Positions 1 through 7,638 of a DNA stretch of 64,000 nt are shown one piece after another. How positions within the stretch are numbered: position 1 is the stretch's first letter; every line of letters starts with the position of its first letter. The translations under genes and the position numbers were made by a program. The notes beneath the pieces are model-generated. The model was not told the DNA's origin. It saw only the letters and a list, made by a program, of their open reading frames with translations, and made no database searches. This stretch comes from Pseudopedobacter sp044361595 (GTDB lineage: Bacteria > Bacteroidota > Bacteroidia > Sphingobacteriales > Sphingobacteriaceae): positions 1-64,000 of the forward strand of contig JBIKIN010000009.1 of the NCBI GenBank assembly GCA_044361595.1. Reading direction: 5' to 3'.

Positions 1-396
1 AATTTCTTTTTCTGTGTATCCATTAAGTTTTGAAGGAACATTTCCTATTTCAAAATATGAACCAAAAGTTATTAGCTTTCCTTTGTACTTGTTTTTGTCT
101 AAAAACTTAGCAAGTTTTATAGGTATAAATGTATTTATTTCATTTATATCATTTAGTTTTTGATCTTCAGATGGATTTATACCTACACCAGCACAATAAA
201 AAATCAATTGATAATCAAGTATAATAGATGGTAAAAAACTTTCTATCAAGTTTAACTTGATGAATTTTATATTTCTAACGGTTTGAATAGATGGCTTTTC
301 CCTTCCAATTATAAGAATTTCAAAATTATTCTTTAATGCATATTCAATAATATTTTTCCCAAGAAATCCAGTTGAACCTATAACGCAGATATTCAT
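1..396 (-). CDS. NAD-dependent epimerase/dehydratase, partial (N-terminal 132 residues)
   Basis: The reading frame opens with ATG at 396 and stays open to the window edge, so the C-terminus is missing. The first residues (MNICVIGSTGFLGKNI) carry the Rossmann glycine motif of extended SDR nucleotide-sugar enzymes, and IFYCAG follows at the position of the fourth strand. The catalytic YxxxK lies beyond the edge. It starts 1 bp after the rfbG stop and is surely in the same operon. After RfbF and RfbG the usual next step is reduction or epimerisation of CDP-4-keto-6-deoxyglucose (RfbJ/RfbS type), so that is the inferred role; the exact sugar cannot be told. Confidence 0.8.
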   Translation of the reverse strand, partial: MNICVIGSTGFLGKNIIEYALKNNFEILIIGREKPSIQTVRNIKFIKLNLIESFLPSIILDYQLIFYCAGVGINPSEDQKLNDINEINTFIPIKLAKFLDKNKYKGKLITFGSYFEIGNVPSKLNGYTEKEI

Positions 397-397
397 C

Positions 398-1465
398 TTA
401 TAAAAAATTCTTTATAGATTTAATTATAAATGAATGAATATCATCGGGATGCTCTAATATGTTTTTATATAACTTAATAGTAAGATCAATTGCCTTTTTA
501 GCTTCCATTTTAGGGTGCCAATTCAAATCTTTTTTTACCTTATCAATATTTAATTGAAGTAGTTTAGCCTCGTGATGCCCATTATTCTCTTTTGCAAAAT
601 TAGCCTTCCCATTACCCCATACTTTTATGGCCATGTTTACCAATTCTTTTACCGTTAAGTTATCGCTAAGTTCGGGTCCGAAATTATAGACTTCTGCATA
701 TTTAACAGGATTCTCGCTTTGCTTTTGCGCCAACCTCAAATAACCAGATAATGGCTCTAATACATGTTGCCATGGCCTCACGGCATCAGGATTTCTTACC
801 AAAATCTCTTGCTCATTTTGCAATGCCCTTACAATATCAGGAACAATACGGTCTTTGGCCCAATCGCCACCACCAATGACATTACCAGCTCTAGCAGATG
901 CTACAGATTTTTGATGTTCTTGGTATTTTAAAGGATTAAAAAAAGATTGCCTATAAGAGTTGATAATAATTTCTGCCGCAGCTTTACTGGCGCTATATGG
1001 GTCATATCCACCTAGCGCATCTGTTTCTTGGTAGGCTTGTCCGTTTTCTAAATTACGGTAAACTTTATCGGTAGTAATCATTACAGCAATGCAAGGTTTA
1101 GCTAATTCTTTTAGGGCTTCTAAAATATTTGCTGTTCCTATTACATTTACTTCATAGGTATAAAGTGGCTGTTCGTAAGATTTGATGACTAAAGGTTGTG
1201 CCGCTAAATGAAAAACAAAATCGGGTTCAAAATTTAATAGCTCACTTTTTAGCTTTTCTAGATCCCGTATATCAGCAATAATAGATTCACAAAGTTGGTC
1301 GCCATTAATTTGATGATATAGATCGTAATCATTTTCAGGGGCTAGTGCATAACCTTTAATTTGGGCACCTAAAAGATGTAGCCATGCCAATAGCCAACTT
1401 CCTTTAAAACCGGTATGTCCTGTTAAAAAGACTTTTTTACCCTTAAAAGTATCTTCAAAATTCAT
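398..1465 (-). CDS. rfbG: CDP-glucose 4,6-dehydratase
   Basis: Converts CDP-glucose to CDP-4-keto-6-deoxyglucose for 3,6-dideoxyhexose or 6-deoxyhexose synthesis. Extended SDR: the NAD-binding GHTGFKGSW motif is near the N-terminus, ITTDKVYRN follows the fifth strand, and the active-site YSASK lies in GGYDPYSASKAAAE. The long open frame begins at 1489, but the start at 1465 (MNFEDTFKGKK) is preferred because it falls 1 bp after the rfbF stop and gives the usual family N-terminus; the upstream start would overlap rfbF. The pairing with rfbF is diagnostic. Length (355 residues) is normal. Confidence 0.93.
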   Translation of the reverse strand: MNFEDTFKGKKVFLTGHTGFKGSWLLAWLHLLGAQIKGYALAPENDYDLYHQINGDQLCESIIADIRDLEKLKSELLNFEPDFVFHLAAQPLVIKSYEQPLYTYEVNVIGTANILEALKELAKPCIAVMITTDKVYRNLENGQAYQETDALGGYDPYSASKAAAEIIINSYRQSFFNPLKYQEHQKSVASARAGNVIGGGDWAKDRIVPDIVRALQNEQEILVRNPDAVRPWQHVLEPLSGYLRLAQKQSENPVKYAEVYNFGPELSDNLTVKELVNMAIKVWGNGKANFAKENNGHHEAKLLQLNIDKVKKDLNWHPKMEAKKAIDLTIKLYKNILEHPDDIHSFIIKSIKNFL

Positions 1466-1466
1466 A

Positions 1467-2237
1467 TTACCAAGTTTTCCAAAGGGCATGTCCGCTTTGC
1501 CATTCTTGTTCCAATTCTTGTTTATCTCTTAGCGTATCCATAGGTTTCCAATAACCATGGTGTTTAAAAGCAGACATTTCTCCTTGGGCAGCTATTTGTT
1601 CCATAGGTTCTTTTTCCCAAACTATTAAATCGTCTTTAATAAAATCAAATACTTCGGGCTGGCAAACAAAAAAACCACCGTTTATCCAAGCTCCATCACC
1701 TTTAGGTTTTTCTAAAAAAGAGGTTACGGCATCTTCCTCGTTCAAGTTCAATGCACCAAATCTTCCTGAGGGTTGCACCGCAGTTACGGTGACCATCTTC
1801 TTGCTTTCTTGATGATGTGCTACCAATTCTTTAATATTTACATTACCCACCCCATCTCCATAGGTTAATAAGAAAGCTTCGTTTCCAATGTATTTTTGTA
1901 TGCGTTTAATTCTACCTCCAGTCATGCTGCTTTTTCCAGTATCTACCAAAGTAATTTTCCAAGGTTCGGCCTCGCTTTGATGCGTTTCTATACTATTGGT
2001 TTGTAAATCAATAGTGACATCAGATTGGTGTAAAAAGTAATTGGCGAAATATTCTTTAATGATATAGCCTTTATATCCCAAACAAATTACAAAATCGTTA
2101 AAACCGTAAGAAGAATAGATTTTCATGATATGCCATAAAATAGGCTTGTCTCCAATATCTACCATAGGTTTAGGGCGTAAAGAAGTCTCTTCACTTAATC
2201 GAGTACCTAGTCCACCAGCCAGTATAACTACCTTCAT
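1467..2237 (-). CDS. rfbF: Glucose-1-phosphate cytidylyltransferase
   Basis: Makes CDP-glucose from CTP and glucose-1-phosphate, the entry step of CDP-deoxysugar synthesis. The N-terminus (MKVVILAGGLGTRLSEET) has the GGxGTRL nucleotidyltransferase signature, followed by RPKPMVDIGDKPILWHIM. The later LTYGDGVGN and FLEKPKGDGAWINGGFFV motifs are typical of RfbF. Its 256 residues match the family. It overlaps the wzt stop side by 4 bp (ATGA type) and is followed 1 bp later by rfbG, so the three are translationally coupled. Confidence 0.95.
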   Translation of the reverse strand: MKVVILAGGLGTRLSEETSLRPKPMVDIGDKPILWHIMKIYSSYGFNDFVICLGYKGYIIKEYFANYFLHQSDVTIDLQTNSIETHQSEAEPWKITLVDTGKSSMTGGRIKRIQKYIGNEAFLLTYGDGVGNVNIKELVAHHQESKKMVTVTAVQPSGRFGALNLNEEDAVTSFLEKPKGDGAWINGGFFVCQPEVFDFIKDDLIVWEKEPMEQIAAQGEMSAFKHHGYWKPMDTLRDKQELEQEWQSGHALWKTW

Positions 2238-3547
2238 ATTTTTTGCAATTGGTTAATTGTAACTTCTTGAAAATTTATATTTCCCCAATTTGACGGCCAA
2301 ATAGGAATCATTTCTTTTGTTGCTAATTTGGTATATGCAACTTCAAAAAATATGGTTTGTGATATATGGTCAAAATCTGTTATACCTTCTGTATGATCTC
2401 CAATTCCTATTGAAAAATCCATATAATACTTCCCTTTTGCTAATTGGTGGTTATTAATACTTAACAGAACTTCAATAGTTTCATTTTCTTTGATGCATAG
2501 GTTTTGCTCCCCAAAAACAACCCCTACACTTTGTTCTTCCATGGTATTGATTCCACCAGCTATTCTAAAATTAGAGACCTCTTTTTTCCCTTTCAATATA
2601 AATTTAATGCTAATAGGCTCATCAGTTGCAATATTAGAATTTGGGTCGGGATTTAATAACTCAACAGAAACAAAATCTATTATTCTATTATGGGATTCCA
2701 TGTATTTTCTATGGCTATTGGTTATTGTGACGTGTTTTTCCATAGATGCAGATTCATTTACTAAAGAGGCATATTTATCTACACAAGTATTGGTATCGCC
2801 TTTAAAGTCTATCAGTCCATTTTTTAAGATGATTCCTGTTTTACAAAGATTTTTAATGGCAGCCATGTTGTGGCTTACAAAAAGGATAGTTCTACCTTCC
2901 TTATTAGAAACATCATTCATTTTTCCCAAACACTTTCTTTGAAATTCCGCATCGCCTACAGCTAATACCTCGTCTACAATTAAAATTTCAGATTCTAAAT
3001 GAGCTGCTACGGCAAAAGCCAAACGTACATACATACCAGAAGAATAACGTTTTACGGGAGTATCTATATAACGTTCTACCCCAGAGAAATCTACAATTTC
3101 ATCAAATTTACGTTGTATTTCATGCTTACGCATTCCAAGGATAGCGCCATTTAAAAAGATATTCTCTCTTCCGCTTAACTCGGGGTGAAAACCTGTGCCT
3201 ACTTCTAATAAACTGGCAATACGGCCTTTAACTTTTAAACTTCCTGTAGTTGGACCAGTAACCCGGCTCAATATTTTTAATAAAGTACTTTTACCTGCAC
3301 CATTGCGGCCTATAATGCCAACCGCATCACCCTGCTCAATTTCAAAGTTAATGTCTTTTAGGCTCCATACATATTCGCTTTCCCCTTTTTTGCTGCGGTC
3401 GTTGGTTTCACCTATTTTTAAGTAAGGGTCTTCTTTTCCCCTCACAGTATGCCACCAACGGTTGATATCATGAGAAATGGAACCGGTACCAATTTCGCCT
3501 AAGCGGTATTGCTTACTTAAATTCTCTACCTTAATTACACTACTCAT
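2234..3547 (-). CDS. wzt: ABC transporter ATP-binding protein of polysaccharide/O-antigen export (Wzt-like)
   Basis: Cytoplasmic ATPase partner of the ABC-2 permease at 7639-8496, exporting a lipid-linked polysaccharide. Walker A is GRNGAGKST at about residues 80-88, the ABC signature RYSSGM follows near 166, and Walker B is ILIVDEVLAVGD. Residues about 270-437 form a C-terminal extension of the Wzt_C type, which in known transporters binds the modified non-reducing end of the glycan. It overlaps the upstream methyltransferase by 4 bp; a methyl cap made by that enzyme could be what the C-terminal domain reads (inference). A broken second copy of its first 54 residues lies at 4439-4705. Confidence 0.92.
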   Translation of the reverse strand: MSSVIKVENLSKQYRLGEIGTGSISHDINRWWHTVRGKEDPYLKIGETNDRSKKGESEYVWSLKDINFEIEQGDAVGIIGRNGAGKSTLLKILSRVTGPTTGSLKVKGRIASLLEVGTGFHPELSGRENIFLNGAILGMRKHEIQRKFDEIVDFSGVERYIDTPVKRYSSGMYVRLAFAVAAHLESEILIVDEVLAVGDAEFQRKCLGKMNDVSNKEGRTILFVSHNMAAIKNLCKTGIILKNGLIDFKGDTNTCVDKYASLVNESASMEKHVTITNSHRKYMESHNRIIDFVSVELLNPDPNSNIATDEPISIKFILKGKKEVSNFRIAGGINTMEEQSVGVVFGEQNLCIKENETIEVLLSINNHQLAKGKYYMDFSIGIGDHTEGITDFDHISQTIFFEVAYTKLATKEMIPIWPSNWGNINFQEVTINQLQKI

Positions 3548-4248
3548 CTTATCATGCTTTTCATCAGAATTTTTGCAGCATCAAAAATAGGTATTTTGCC
3601 TTGTAATGTATTTGAATATTTTTCAAACTCAATTGCAAATTGAATAAACCTTTGTGGATGGTAAAAATCTAAAATAGGTTGTTGTACTTCGTCTGCTTTT
3701 ACTACAAAAAATGTATTTTGTTTATACCACCAATCAATTTCTAAATTGTCCCATATTTGATGTCTAAATAAATCTTTTACTACAAAACCTTTTTGATTAA
3801 ACTTATTTATCCAATAACTAAAAGATTGTTCATTTAAATGATTTTGGCCACCTTGTAATGGTAATGCTGCAGAAAAAAGAATGGTATCAGAGGCTTTAAT
3901 TAAGGTCTCGATAATGATATCTGCTTTATCTGGTGGTAAATGCTCTACTACTTCCAAACAAATTGCAAGGTCATATTTTTTTTCTAAAGTTAATGGTACA
4001 CCTAAATCGTGTAATTGAAAATTTTCTTGGGGTATGCAAAGTTGACTTTGATCTATATAATTACCATCAATGCCTAATATTTCTTCACATCCTTGTTCTT
4101 TAAAAATTTTTAGCCACGTTCCTAAACCACAACCGATATCTACTACGGAGGATGGATTAATAAAATCTTTTAATATAGGAATAAAAGTATTCGCTGATTT
4201 GGTATTATGAATTTCTGTTGTATGTATGTAATTATTTTTAGCAATCAT
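3544..4248 (-). CDS. Class I SAM-dependent methyltransferase
   Basis: A 234-residue Rossmann methyltransferase. Motif I is VVDIGCGLGTWLK, the acidic end of strand 2 is LGIDGNYID, and LAICLEVVEHLPP is the post-motif often seen in sugar or lipid methyltransferases. The segment after it (ALPLQGGQNHLNEQSFSYW) matches the FkbM/UbiE-like enzymes found in glycan loci. It is translationally coupled to wzt (4 bp overlap), which suggests it modifies the exported glycan, perhaps its terminal sugar. Substrate is not determined by the sequence. Confidence 0.8.
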   Translation of the reverse strand: MIAKNNYIHTTEIHNTKSANTFIPILKDFINPSSVVDIGCGLGTWLKIFKEQGCEEILGIDGNYIDQSQLCIPQENFQLHDLGVPLTLEKKYDLAICLEVVEHLPPDKADIIIETLIKASDTILFSAALPLQGGQNHLNEQSFSYWINKFNQKGFVVKDLFRHQIWDNLEIDWWYKQNTFFVVKADEVQQPILDFYHPQRFIQFAIEFEKYSNTLQGKIPIFDAAKILMKSMIR

Positions 4249-4313
4249 TAATTTATTTCAATTTTTATTGTTAATGAATTTAAGCTTTTTTATTCAATTT
4301 TTAATACTTCTTA

Positions 4314-4352
4314 CCATGATAAATTGGCGGCCAAACTTTCTATTTCTGTTGT
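4314..4352 (-). pseudogene. Possible antitoxin-tail remnant
   Basis: On the minus strand this stretch encodes TTEIESLAANLSW and ends in TAA. It resembles the FDFSTIAGKLSW tail of the antitoxin-like protein at 5874-6116 and of the chimeric frame at 4439-4705. No start codon or full gene is attached. It is short, so the match could be chance. Confidence 0.25.
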
Positions 4353-4438
4353 GTAAATTATAAGTGAGCAAACGTAGCTTAATATTTTTTTTGACAACAA
4401 TAATAGCATAAGTTATTTAATAAAGTAGTGGGGCCTAA

Positions 4439-4705
4439 TCAGCTCTTATTTTTTTGTTCTTCCAATGCATCTCCATTCCAAGATAATTTACCGGCTATTT
4501 CGCTAAAGTCAAATTTTTTGGTAACAATAATCTTGCTTTCTACCTTTTTGCTACGGTCGTTAGTTTCACCTATTTTTAAATAAGGGTCTTCCTTTCCTCT
4601 TACAGTATGCCACCAGCGGTTGATATCATGAGAAATGGAACCCGTACCAATTTCGCCTAAGCGGTATTGTTTACTAAGATTTTCAACTTTTATGACACTA
4701 CTCAT
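4439..4705 (-). pseudogene. Chimeric remnant: wzt N-terminus joined in frame to an antitoxin C-terminal tail
   Basis: Residues 1-54 are identical to the first 54 residues of the full-length wzt product encoded at 2234-3547, yet the two DNA copies differ at roughly 17 of about 160 positions, all synonymous. The match stops before Walker A. The frame then continues with KKFDFSEIAGKLSWNGDALEEQ, which matches the tail of the small protein at 5874-6116 (KFDFSTIAGKLSWQGNALEEQ). The 88-residue product cannot bind ATP. It sits on the wzm side of the locus, where a wzt gene would normally follow. It is read here as the scar of a second wzt allele cut by the arrival of toxin/antitoxin DNA. Whether it is expressed is unknown. 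Confidence 0.8.
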
Positions 4706-4708
4706 TTA

Positions 4709-4797
4709 TTATCCTTGCTCTTTATTCTTTAATCTTTGCTCTTTCTCTTTAATCCTTGCTCTTTTTTCTTTACTCTTAATCTTGTCCTCAACTTATT
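4709..4797. repeat. Word-like low-complexity tract (CTTTAATCCTTGCTCTTT type)
   Basis: The gap between the chimeric remnant and the PIN toxin is filled by degenerate repeats of a word close to CTTTAATCCTTGCTCTTT. A shorter piece of the same wording recurs at about 11442-11453 (TTTAATCCTTGCT). No gene or clear hairpin is seen in it. Confidence 0.6.
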
Positions 4798-4800
4798 TTT

Positions 4801-5169
4801 TTAAACCAATACAATACCTGGTAAAAATTTGAAATCTTTTATATTGTAAGTGTAAAGGGGTACCTGAAGTATTACAGCGGTTGCCCCAATGATGGCATCG
4901 GGTATCTGCAAACCATGGCTTAAGTTGAAATCTTCAATAAATTGTGTGGCTAACTTCGAGATTTCTATATTAATTTCGACCACATCAAAATAACGAATCT
5001 TTTTCTTGGCTTGGGTAAGTTCTGCTTTATTGCGCATACCTTGTAAAAGCTCCATTACGGTTATAGAAGATATAACGACATTTTCTAATCCTATTGCTTG
5101 TAGCTGATCAATAGTTTCTTGCTTTCCATTAAAAGCATAAATAAAAATATTGGTATCGCAAAGCACCAT
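4801..5169 (-). CDS. PIN-domain ribonuclease toxin (VapC-like)
   Basis: A 122-residue PIN protein, expected to be the metal-dependent RNase of a type II toxin-antitoxin pair. The acidic residues are in place: D5 in the opening MVLCDTNIFIYA, E40 in SSITVMELLQG, D91 in GLQIPDAIIGATA and D112 in YTYNIKDFKFLPG. Its start overlaps the stop of the preceding small gene by one base (TAATG), the normal antitoxin-then-toxin coupling. It lies between wzm and wzt, away from any role in sugar synthesis. Confidence 0.88.
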   Translation of the reverse strand: MVLCDTNIFIYAFNGKQETIDQLQAIGLENVVISSITVMELLQGMRNKAELTQAKKKIRYFDVVEINIEISKLATQFIEDFNLSHGLQIPDAIIGATAVILQVPLYTYNIKDFKFLPGIVLV

Positions 5170-5408
5170 TATCCCTTAGCATTATTTCTAAACCAGCCTT
5201 CTCTTCTTATGTTTTCTAAAGTTTGTGGCTCGCTTTTCCAAACACCAAATAAACTGTTAATGTTTATTTTTTTGTTGCCTTTTGTAATGGTAGGTAACAT
5301 ACTATTATCCACCGGAACAATATTGATATCTTTTAGCTTTAGGCTTTTAAGCAAAAAAGTTAAAGTTTCAAATTCGGTTTTAGTATCTATATCAAAAGTA
5401 ACTCTCAT
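5169..5408 (-). CDS. Antitoxin of the adjacent PIN toxin
   Basis: A 79-residue protein upstream of and overlapping (1 bp) the PIN toxin gene. The first 30 residues (MRVTFDIDTKTEFETLTFLLKS and on) suggest a small DNA-binding or dimerisation region. The C-terminus FGVWKSEPQTLENIRREGW resembles the tail that in PIN antitoxins enters the toxin active site. Similar endings (FxGxW...IRxxW) occur in the other small proteins nearby. No named antitoxin family is claimed. Confidence 0.72.
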   Translation of the reverse strand: MRVTFDIDTKTEFETLTFLLKSLKLKDINIVPVDNSMLPTITKGNKKININSLFGVWKSEPQTLENIRREGWFRNNAKG

Positions 5409-5610
5409 TTTATTTTTGTGTTAACGAACTTAACAATATTTTTTAAGTAAAATGCTGTGGTATTGCAAATCAAGACTTTAATCATTTAATTACAGAAGTA
5501 ATTGGGATATCATTTACAACTTTATTCATAAACTTCATTCCTCTTTCGGTTAATCTAATATCCAAATAACCGTTAAGAATATTGGAATCAATCAGATATT
5601 CCTGTCCCAT
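5409..5610 (-). pseudogene. Decayed PIN-domain toxin (VapC remnant, frameshifted)
   Basis: From ATG at 5610 the frame encodes MGQEYLIDSNILNGYLD and continues 42 residues to a stop at 5482. The start (YLIDSNI) has the first PIN aspartate and the segment ending ITSVIK lines up with the ISVITKIE strand of VapC proteins, where it stops. Reading on in another frame gives IKVLICNTTAFYLKNIVKF down to about 5409, plausible as the next VapC helix after a frameshift. The conserved glutamate and both later aspartates are absent, so no nuclease activity is expected. It overlaps the antitoxin gene at 5592-5813 by 19 bp in the usual antitoxin-toxin order. Confidence 0.65.
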
Positions 5611-5813
5611 TCGCTCCGTATTTCCGTAAGATGATTTTGGAATTTATTGTATTCCTCATTAGATAATTTCAAAGATCCTGCAAATTGATCCGACAAAGAT
5701 TTTTTTTCTAAGGCTACATTATTTTTTAGTACTTTAACAATGTTTAGAGCTTCTAAATCTTTTAAAAGCTGATAGCCCTTTTCATTATTGATTTGTAATA
5801 AAACTGTCTGCAT
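5592..5813 (-). CDS. Antitoxin-like small protein, toxin partner decayed
   Basis: A 73-residue protein starting MQTVLLQINNEKGYQLLKDLE. Residues 44-73 (FAGSLKLSNEEYNKFQ...IRSEWDRNI) form the tail common to Bacteroidota antitoxins of PIN toxins. It overlaps the broken PIN gene by 19 bp. The reading frame itself is intact, so it may still act alone or neutralise a related toxin (inference). Confidence 0.7.
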   Translation of the reverse strand: MQTVLLQINNEKGYQLLKDLEALNIVKVLKNNVALEKKSLSDQFAGSLKLSNEEYNKFQNHLTEIRSEWDRNI

Positions 5814-5873
5814 GATTTTAATTTTATCTAAATATAAAGGTAATGTTTTAGATACAATTTTTTATTCTTTTTG

Positions 5874-6116
5874 TTAATGTCTGTTAGAAAATTTAAAACT
5901 GAGCGAAGTCGATTGCCACTCAGCTCTTATTTTTTTCTGTTCTTCCAATGCATTTCCCTGCCAAGATAATTTCCCTGCTATTGTGCTGAAGTCAAATTTT
6001 CTATTATCCATAATATTATTTTCTTTGACTTCAAAATTGACGTTTAATACTTTCAGGAAAGATTTTAAAGCGATTAATTGCTCTTTAGTTTCTGGATGAT
6101 TGATTAATATTTCCAT
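5874..6116 (-). CDS. Orphan antitoxin-like small protein
   Basis: An 80-residue protein. The N-terminus MEILINHPETKEQLIALKSFLKVLNVNFE fits a small Bacteroidota antitoxin group in which an N-terminal region of this type is followed by a basic-acidic tail. The tail KFDFSTIAGKLSWQGNALEEQKKIRAEW is the same module fused to the wzt fragment at 4439-4705. No toxin gene follows; 60 bp on comes the antitoxin at 5813. The last ~14 residues come from DNA containing a CTGAGCGAAGTCGA short repeat, so the original C-terminus may have been replaced by repeat sequence. Confidence 0.6.
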   Translation of the reverse strand: MEILINHPETKEQLIALKSFLKVLNVNFEVKENNIMDNRKFDFSTIAGKLSWQGNALEEQKKIRAEWQSTSLSFKFSNRH

Positions 6117-6180
6117 ACAGCTAAATTAATTAAAATTTGTTGTAAAGTTTTTTACTTTTAGCTTCAAGGAAATTAGTTTT

Positions 6181-6219
6181 ACCGACCACCAACCACCGAC
6201 TACCGACTACCAACTACTC
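6181..6219. repeat. Word-like low-complexity tract (ACCGACTACCAACTACC type)
   Basis: Degenerate repeats of ACCGACTACCAACCACC. The stop codon of the DUF4143 ATPase (6207-6209) lies inside this tract, so the last codons of the gene are themselves in repeat wording. Confidence 0.55.
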
Positions 6220-7424
6220 AAAAACGTTCTTAAATTTATTGCTTTTATTCCTTCCATACTATTTCCTGTAAAAGTGTCTAAAGTAATAACCTCCTTAGGA
6301 TAATGATCCTTAATTCGATTTAAATTACCAAATTCTCTGTCTAAGGTTTTTTGTTCGTTTATAGATAAGGCTACTTGTATATATTTTTTTTCACCATTTT
6401 TTTCACAAAAGAAATCAATTTCCTGATCATTGATGATGCCTACTTTAACTTGGTAGCCTACTGAAATAAGGTGGTTATAAACTACGTTTTCGATAATTTT
6501 ACCTCTGTCTTCTAATCTATAGCCCCAAATGCCGTTTCTAATTCCAAGGTTTTCAAAGTAAAATTTTTCACCTATCTCAAATATTCTCTTGCCTACAAGG
6601 TCGTATCTTGCTACTTTGTGAATTAAAAAAGCATTAACTAAGTGTTGTATGTAAATTTGTACTTGGTTTGGGGGCATATTAGTTTTTTGCGACTTTAAAA
6701 AGTCGCTTATTTTTTTAGCCGAAAATAAACTTCCTGTATGCGCTGCTAAAAATAAGACCAGTTGTTCTAAAAAAATAGTATTTCTTAAGGCATAGCGATT
6801 AATGATATCTCTATAAACGATGGTGTTATAAATGTTTTTTAGATACTCGAAAATAACGTCGTCTTGAAGAGGTAAATTTTTTAGGTATGGTAAACCACCG
6901 AATTTAAGGTATAATTCTAATGAGTTTTCTTCATTTTTTAATTGATGAAACTGTAAAAATTCTAAATAAGTTAAGCTATAAACAGTAAGCTCAATAAAAC
7001 GACCACTTAATTTACCTGCAATATCACTTGATAATAAATTGGCGTTACTGCCGGTACAATAGAGGTCTAAATCTAAATCTAACAATAATGAGCGTAATGC
7101 ATCCTGGAAATTAGTAATATCTTGAATTTCGTCAATAAAAACATATGTTTTTTTGCTCTTATCCTTGTTAGCTAAAACATATTGATTTAAATCTTCGGCT
7201 GTTTTGATATGCGAAAAAGATAAATCTTCTTTATTGATATAAATTATAGAGGCTTTTTTATCTTCTTGTTGTATGTGTTCAATAATTTGAAATAACAAAT
7301 AGCTTTTACCAACCCTGCGTTGCCCTGTGAGAACTTTGATAATAGGCTTACCAATAAAAGGTTTAAGCTTATCTAAGTATACCTGTCGTATTTCTAAATC
7401 TACTGGAATTTTAGTTATAGCCAT
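6207..7424 (-). CDS. AAA ATPase with DUF4143 C-terminal domain
   Basis: A 405-residue protein of the widespread ATP-binding/DUF4143 family, whose cellular role is not established. Walker A is GQRRVGKS at residues 34-41 and Walker B is TYVFIDEIQDI; DLDLYCTGSNANLLSSDIAGKLSGR is the sensor region typical of the family. The C-terminal part (EIDFFCEKNGEKKYIQVALSI) has the D-to-Q/K arrangement reminiscent of a nuclease-like fold. Such genes are frequent in mobile or recombining regions and can vary between strains. Here it lies next to the toxin/antitoxin patch that separates wzm from wzt. Confidence 0.85.
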   Translation of the reverse strand: MAITKIPVDLEIRQVYLDKLKPFIGKPIIKVLTGQRRVGKSYLLFQIIEHIQQEDKKASIIYINKEDLSFSHIKTAEDLNQYVLANKDKSKKTYVFIDEIQDITNFQDALRSLLLDLDLDLYCTGSNANLLSSDIAGKLSGRFIELTVYSLTYLEFLQFHQLKNEENSLELYLKFGGLPYLKNLPLQDDVIFEYLKNIYNTIVYRDIINRYALRNTIFLEQLVLFLAAHTGSLFSAKKISDFLKSQKTNMPPNQVQIYIQHLVNAFLIHKVARYDLVGKRIFEIGEKFYFENLGIRNGIWGYRLEDRGKIIENVVYNHLISVGYQVKVGIINDQEIDFFCEKNGEKKYIQVALSINEQKTLDREFGNLNRIKDHYPKEVITLDTFTGNSMEGIKAINLRTFLSSW

Positions 7425-7502
7425 GATTATAATTTCTTACAAAATTAAAATTTATTATAGATATAACTATAACTTTGTTGCTTTCCAATTCACTATTTAT
7501 TT

Positions 7503-7562
7503 TATCCATGCTGAGCGGGGTCGAAGCGCCATTCTTCCCGTCATGCTGAGCGGAGTCGAAGC
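7503..7562. repeat. Two copies of a CTGAGCGRGGTCGAAGC short dispersed repeat
   Basis: The words CATGCTGAGCGGGGTCGAAGC and CATGCTGAGCGGAGTCGAAGC stand about 34 bp apart between the DUF4143 gene and wzm. Diverged copies are seen at 5886-5899 (CTGAGCGAAGTCGA) and at about 14963-14981 (CCTTGAACGGAGTCAAAGG). Confidence 0.65.
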
Positions 7563-7638
7563 ACCCTCATTCCTCCATTCCTTCCTTCATTCATTTCTTC
7601 ATTCCTTCCTTCCTTCATTCATTCCATCCTTCCTTCCC
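7563..7638. repeat. TTCCTTCATTC low-complexity tract at the wzm 3' end
   Basis: About 75 bp of TTCC, TTCAT and CCATTCC units, ending at the stop codon of the permease gene. On the minus strand it is a purine-rich GGAAGGAATGAA tract just downstream of wzm. Confidence 0.7.

Noticed and set aside
4250..7430. Prophage or integrative element
   Set aside because: No integrase, recombinase, structural or attachment-site features are seen; the genes are small addiction-type and ATPase genes only.
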